A stretch of DNA of 64,000 bases from Roseiarcus sp963753135. GTDB lineage: Bacteria > Pseudomonadota > Alphaproteobacteria > Rhizobiales > Beijerinckiaceae. Positions within the stretch are counted from its first letter, which is position 1. Every line of letters starts with the position of its first letter. The notes beneath the pieces are model-generated. The model ran no database searches, had not been told where the DNA came from, and saw only the letters and a program-made list of their open reading frames with translations. This document shows, one piece after another, positions 60,378 through 64,000 of the stretch. Made by a program: the position numbers and the translations under genes. The stretch spans positions 62,001 through 126,000 of the forward strand of contig CAVWBA010000024.1 in assembly GCA_963753135.1 (NCBI GenBank), written 5' to 3'.

Positions 60378-63300
60378 CAGACGGAGGCGATTGGCCGAGG
60401 GAGGGCGAGCCCGTCCTGGCGTCCCATCCGCCCGGCGGCGCGGCGACCTCGTTTGCTGCGGGATCAGGCTTTGCGGCTTTGAATTTCATCAGCGCCTCCA
60501 CGGCGGAAGCGAGCGCGACCGGGTCCATCTCGCGAGCAATTTCGTCGCGCTTCGTGGCGGCGTCCGCGTCCCCCTGCTGGGCGGCAAGCGCGAACCATAG
60601 CCACGACTGGCCGAGGTCCTTGTCGACGCCGAGGCCTCGCGCGTAAAGGATTGCGAGATTGTACTGGCTGTCGCGGACGCCGAGTTCGGCCGCCTTTCGG
60701 AACCATTTCACCGCTTCGGAATAGTTCGGCGCGCCCGCGCCTGGCTCGGCGTTCATGACCGCGAGATTGTGCGCGGCGCGCGCGTTTCCCGCCTCAGCCG
60801 CCTTGAGATACCACCGCTTCGCCGCCGACGGGTCGCGGGTCACGCCAATTCCCTTTTCATACATCGAGCCAAGCCGATATTGCGCGGGGGCAAGTCCGAG
60901 CGAGGCGGCGCGTTCGAACCACCGGCCCGCCGCTGGCTGATCCTTGGGCACTCCTCGGCCTTCGAACAGGCGCATCGCGAGTTCATATTGCGCATTGGGC
61001 TCGCCAGCGGCGGTCGCGTCGCGCAAGGATGGAGGAATCCCCGCTGGAATCGTCGCCATGAGCTCGGCCGCCGTGGGCCCGCTCTCCGGCGCAAGATCAG
61101 GCGCCCGCGGTTTGGCCGGCGGTTGGGCGATCGAGGCGGTCGGCGCGACGTCGATCGTTGCGCCGCCGGGCTTGACCGCGCCGGCGACCTCCGTCGGCTT
61201 CCCCTTTGGCGCGTCGATTTTGGCCGTATTGAAGGCTTGTCCGCCAAGTTCGGAGCGTTGCAGAAAGGGCGCGCGCACGCCGGCCAATCGGACGGCGAGC
61301 GTCGCGGCGATCGCCACCGCGACGCCGAGCAAGACGGTGCGCTTGTGAGCGACGTAGAAAGCCCTTGCGGATTGGACGCCGCGCGTGGCGAAAAGCATCC
61401 TTTCGGAAGCCGCAAGCGTCTGCACGCCGCCGCCGTTGATCGCGGCGTTGTTCTCCGCCATCGCCTGCGCGGCGCGCCGCGCCGCGGCGATGTGGACGCT
61501 GACCGCAGGATTGGTCTTAGGCCCGATAACCTGGGCGAGGTCGCGGGCGTCGCGAGCGCGCTGCGGCGCGCCCGCGCCGGGCTCGATGAGGTAGTCCTCG
61601 CCGTCGTCGGAAGCTTGAGACGACGGATCTTCGGCGCTCGCCTTGGTTTGGCCCGCGCGTTGCGGCGCCACCTCGGGGCCGGCGTCAGCGCTTGGCGACG
61701 CGGCGCTCGCCGATCTGGCCGGCGGCCGGAGCTCCTCGTCGATGTCGTCGGCGGCAAGCTCGCTCTCGATGTTCGCGAGACGGGCAGCCAACGTCTCCAG
61801 AACGCTCTGCAGATCGGCGAGACGCGATTGCGCGCGTTGGTCCGCGCTCGCGTTCTCAGCTTTCAGTTCGGACAAATGGGCGTCGAGCGCGGCGTGGACC
61901 GCGGCCGAGGTCTCGAGCGCGGAAGAGCCTTCCGCCTTGTCGGCCTCCCGCAGCTTTTCGATGAGCTCCCGCACGACCGGGCCCGGTTCTTCGGCCCGCG
62001 CGGCCTCTGTCGCCAGCGCGTCGATCCGACCGCTGATCGTGTCGATCTGCCGGGCGACGGCTCTCAGGTCGACTTGGGCGGTGTTCCCATCGTGAAGCCG
62101 GCGCGCGACCTCGTCGGCGACTTGTTCAAGAACCTGGCGCTCGACAGGCTCGGCGGCGCGCGCCTCCAACTTGGCCTCGAGCGAGCGCAGCAGGGTTTCG
62201 ATCGGATTGAGGTCAACGGGAGACGCGACCGCGTCGAGTCGCGCGCCGAGCTCGTGGAGAACCGGGTCCAGCTGCCGCGCGCTAACCTTAGGGTCAGCGA
62301 GGTGGTCAAGCTTGTCGCTGATTTCGGCGAATATCGATTGCAGCGCCTGGGCGTTGGCGTCGGCGCCCCCGGCGGCGGAAAGCTTGGCGTCGAAATCGTG
62401 CAGGAGCCTTTCGATCGGGCCGGTGTCGATGGTCGCCGGGGGAAGCGCCTCAAGCGACTGGCGCACGCCATCGATGCGTCGCGCCAGGTCGTCGAACGGG
62501 CGCGGATCGGTCGCAGCGGGAGCGGCGGGCCGAGCGATTTCCTGATCGAGCCGCGCCGCGATCTGCTCCAGGCGCTGTTCGATCGAGACAAGCGCCGCCG
62601 GAGGAGTGGAGCGCTCGATCTGTCGGCAGGCTTCCGCGAGAAGCGCGGCCATCTCTGCGGACTCGGAATGGGGAGCGGGGCTCGCGCTGAGCCGTTCGAC
62701 GCGATCAGCGAGTTCCCCGATCTGGCGCTCCAGCCGTTCAAGCGGCGGTGTGCGCAGCGCTGCCGAAGCGAGGAGATTGCGCACTTCTTCCGTCTGCCGC
62801 CGGATGCGTTCAAACGTTTCGGGCTGTATCGCCGTCGCCGAGAGGCTGTCGATCTTGTCCCCGATCGCCCGAATCTCGCGTTCGAGCCCGGCGGCCGCGG
62901 CTTCAGGGTCATGCGCCCTTAACGCCGCGCGGAATTCGGCGGCCATCGCCTCGAGCGGAGCGAGCAGCGATTCGCCGTGGCCGCCCTGACGCAACATCTC
63001 CACCCGCTGGACGAGGTCTCGGATGGCGCCTTCGAGCGCCACGACCGCGTTGCGCGGCGCAAGATCGGCGAGGCTCCGGTGCATGGCTTCGATTTCGGCG
63101 TGCATGGCGCTTAAATCGACCGAGGCGCTCGGATCGGCCCGCTCGCGGCGCATATCATCGAGCTTCAGCGCGACCGCCCGAATGTCGTCGAGCAACAATT
63201 GGGAAAGCGGCGGCGCATCCAGCCCTTCACCCGGCGCGATAGGGCCTTCGGAAGAACGCCCGTCTCTCGACGGGCTATGCGCGCCACCCTCTCCCTCGGG

Positions 63301-63901
63301 GAGAGGGGTTGGGGGTGAGGGCGGGGCGCGGCCCTCGAGCTCGTGCCGGCGCATGGCGATTTGCGACACCGCACCCTTGAGATCGAGAGGCGGCTTCGGA
63401 TTGAGCTCGGGCGGCTGAGGGAAGCGATCGCTCCCGGCTCCGCCGCTCTGAGCGGCTGTCAAGCTTGTCCGGATCGATTCGAGCCGCCGCACGGCGTCGA
63501 TGAGCGCGCGGCGGTCGCTGTCTCGCGCCGCGTTGTCCCGCTCTAGAATTTGGGCGACGGATTTCGAAGGCGCGAGCGGCCTGAGCTTCGGCGCGCGAGA
63601 GCCTCATTTCAAGGCGCTCGATCAGCGAATTGAAAGGTTTGGAAGATCCGGGCGCGCTTGACTCGCCGGGGGGCGCATTTCGGCGGGCGATGCGCTCCAG
63701 ACGTCCGGCGGCCGCATCGAGCCGATCGTCTTCGGCTTCGTTGTCTTCGGGCCCCGCATGCTGATCGAGACCTGCGTGGTCGGCGATCGCTTCATCGAGC
63801 CAATCGTCAAGGCGCATGCCGGCGAGCCGGGCGGCCTCCACGGCGGCGTCGCGGCTCCGCCGGCCCACGCCTGCGATATTCCACGCCATCGCTCTATTCA
63901 T
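60349..63901 (-). CDS. PodJ-like SEL1-repeat polarity protein (one-base shift near 63567)
   Basis: About 1183 residues when corrected. The N-terminus, MNRAMAWNIAGVGRRSRDAA and LAGMRLDDWLDEAIADH, is typical of PodJ-like localisation factors of Hyphomicrobiales. An extra base near 63565-63570 (a run of A in the coding strand) links it to SVAQILERDNAARDSDRRAL. A very long coiled-coil region follows, to about residue 750, then one membrane helix (VLLGVAVAIAATLAVRLAG), then SEL1-like repeats (AQYELAMRLFEGRGVPKDQP; AQYRLGSMYEKGIGVTRDPS). In Caulobacter PodJ organises the cell pole and flagellar/pilus development. A repeat element is absorbed near 63245-63325. Confidence 0.88.
63245..63325. repeat. 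Composite repeat absorbed in frame in the PodJ-like gene
   Basis: The stretch joins a unit with hairpin CCCGTCTCTCGACGGG (63245-63279, shared with 58107-58140) to a CCCTCTCCC/GGGAGAGGGG unit with GGGTTGGGGGTGAGGGCG (63287-63325, like the hrpB repeat). On the minus strand it is translated as PPSPPTPLPEGEGGAHSPSR and onward, a peptide not expected in a coiled-coil region. Confidence 0.78.
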
Positions 63902-64000
63902 GTCCTCGACCGTCGCTCGGAAGCTGGCGAATCGCCCGATGAACGGAGGCGACGCCACGCCGCAATTCTGTCGGGGGTCATGGTGAAGAAACGGTTAAAG

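Noticed and set aside
60769..62922. 717-codon plus-strand frame opposite the PodJ-like gene
   Set aside because: Arginine/glycine-rich antisense frame; the minus strand has coiled coil, membrane helix and SEL1 repeats in order.
1..64000. CRISPR array
   Set aside because: No regularly spaced short direct repeats were seen anywhere; the repeats found are dispersed palindromes.

Overview
The window is GC-rich chromosomal DNA of an alphaproteobacterium, almost certainly of the order Hyphomicrobiales (Rhizobiales). The basis is the flagellar gene order flgG-flgA-flgI-motE-flgH-fliL-fliP, the alphaproteobacterial flagellin regulators flaF and flbT, a PodJ-like SEL1-repeat polarity protein, and the neighbourhood htrA, response regulator, histidine kinase, glnE. 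The genus cannot be fixed by eye.

Layout. Bases 1-15024 are one uninterrupted plus-strand flagellar operon for rod, P and L rings, hook, hook-filament junction and the export gate (FliP, FliQ, FliR, FlhA), plus three small proteins without firm names. It converges on carA, which is divergent from a YqeY-like gene. Bases 16.8-19.9 kb are a plastic stretch: two palindromic repeat elements, a helix-turn-helix gene, a small secreted proline-rich protein, and a lower-GC two-gene cassette that encodes a PD-(D/E)XK-type nuclease and a translationally coupled helical partner. Two zinc alcohol dehydrogenases follow. Then come ubiK, ybjN, rpmF, htrA, a two-component pair, glnE, a PEP-mutase/isocitrate-lyase-type gene, an MHS transporter, a DsbA-like thiol protein, DUF29, rplK-rplA, a PstS-like protein with an internal amber codon beside an MFS transporter, and hrpB. 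Bases 41-51 kb hold a two-subunit aconitase X, an RNA helicase, and a row of genes (Tat amidohydrolase, Tat sulfatase, PfkB kinase, periplasmic sugar-binding protein) that may form a small catabolic set. The last part has yggS, ychF, two MaoC-like genes, a DUF937 protein, a DUF900 lipoprotein, an acyl-CoA thioesterase, a CpdB-like phosphoesterase and the PodJ-like gene.

A cross-cutting feature is sequence quality. At least ten genes, including ones that should be intact (fliQ, ychF), are split by single-base shifts, nearly all of them one EXTRA base. Removing it restores family-length proteins (FliQ 89 aa, YchF 365 aa). This pattern is best explained by assembly or base-calling errors rather than mass gene decay. 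Each such gene is reported as one feature over its full extent with the shift positions stated. The PstS-like break is different: it is an in-frame TAG.

The most promising unexplained item is the nuclease/partner cassette at 18224-19592. Next are the repeat elements that have been absorbed in frame into hrpB and the PodJ-like gene. I saw no rRNA, tRNA, CRISPR array, intact insertion sequence or prophage.
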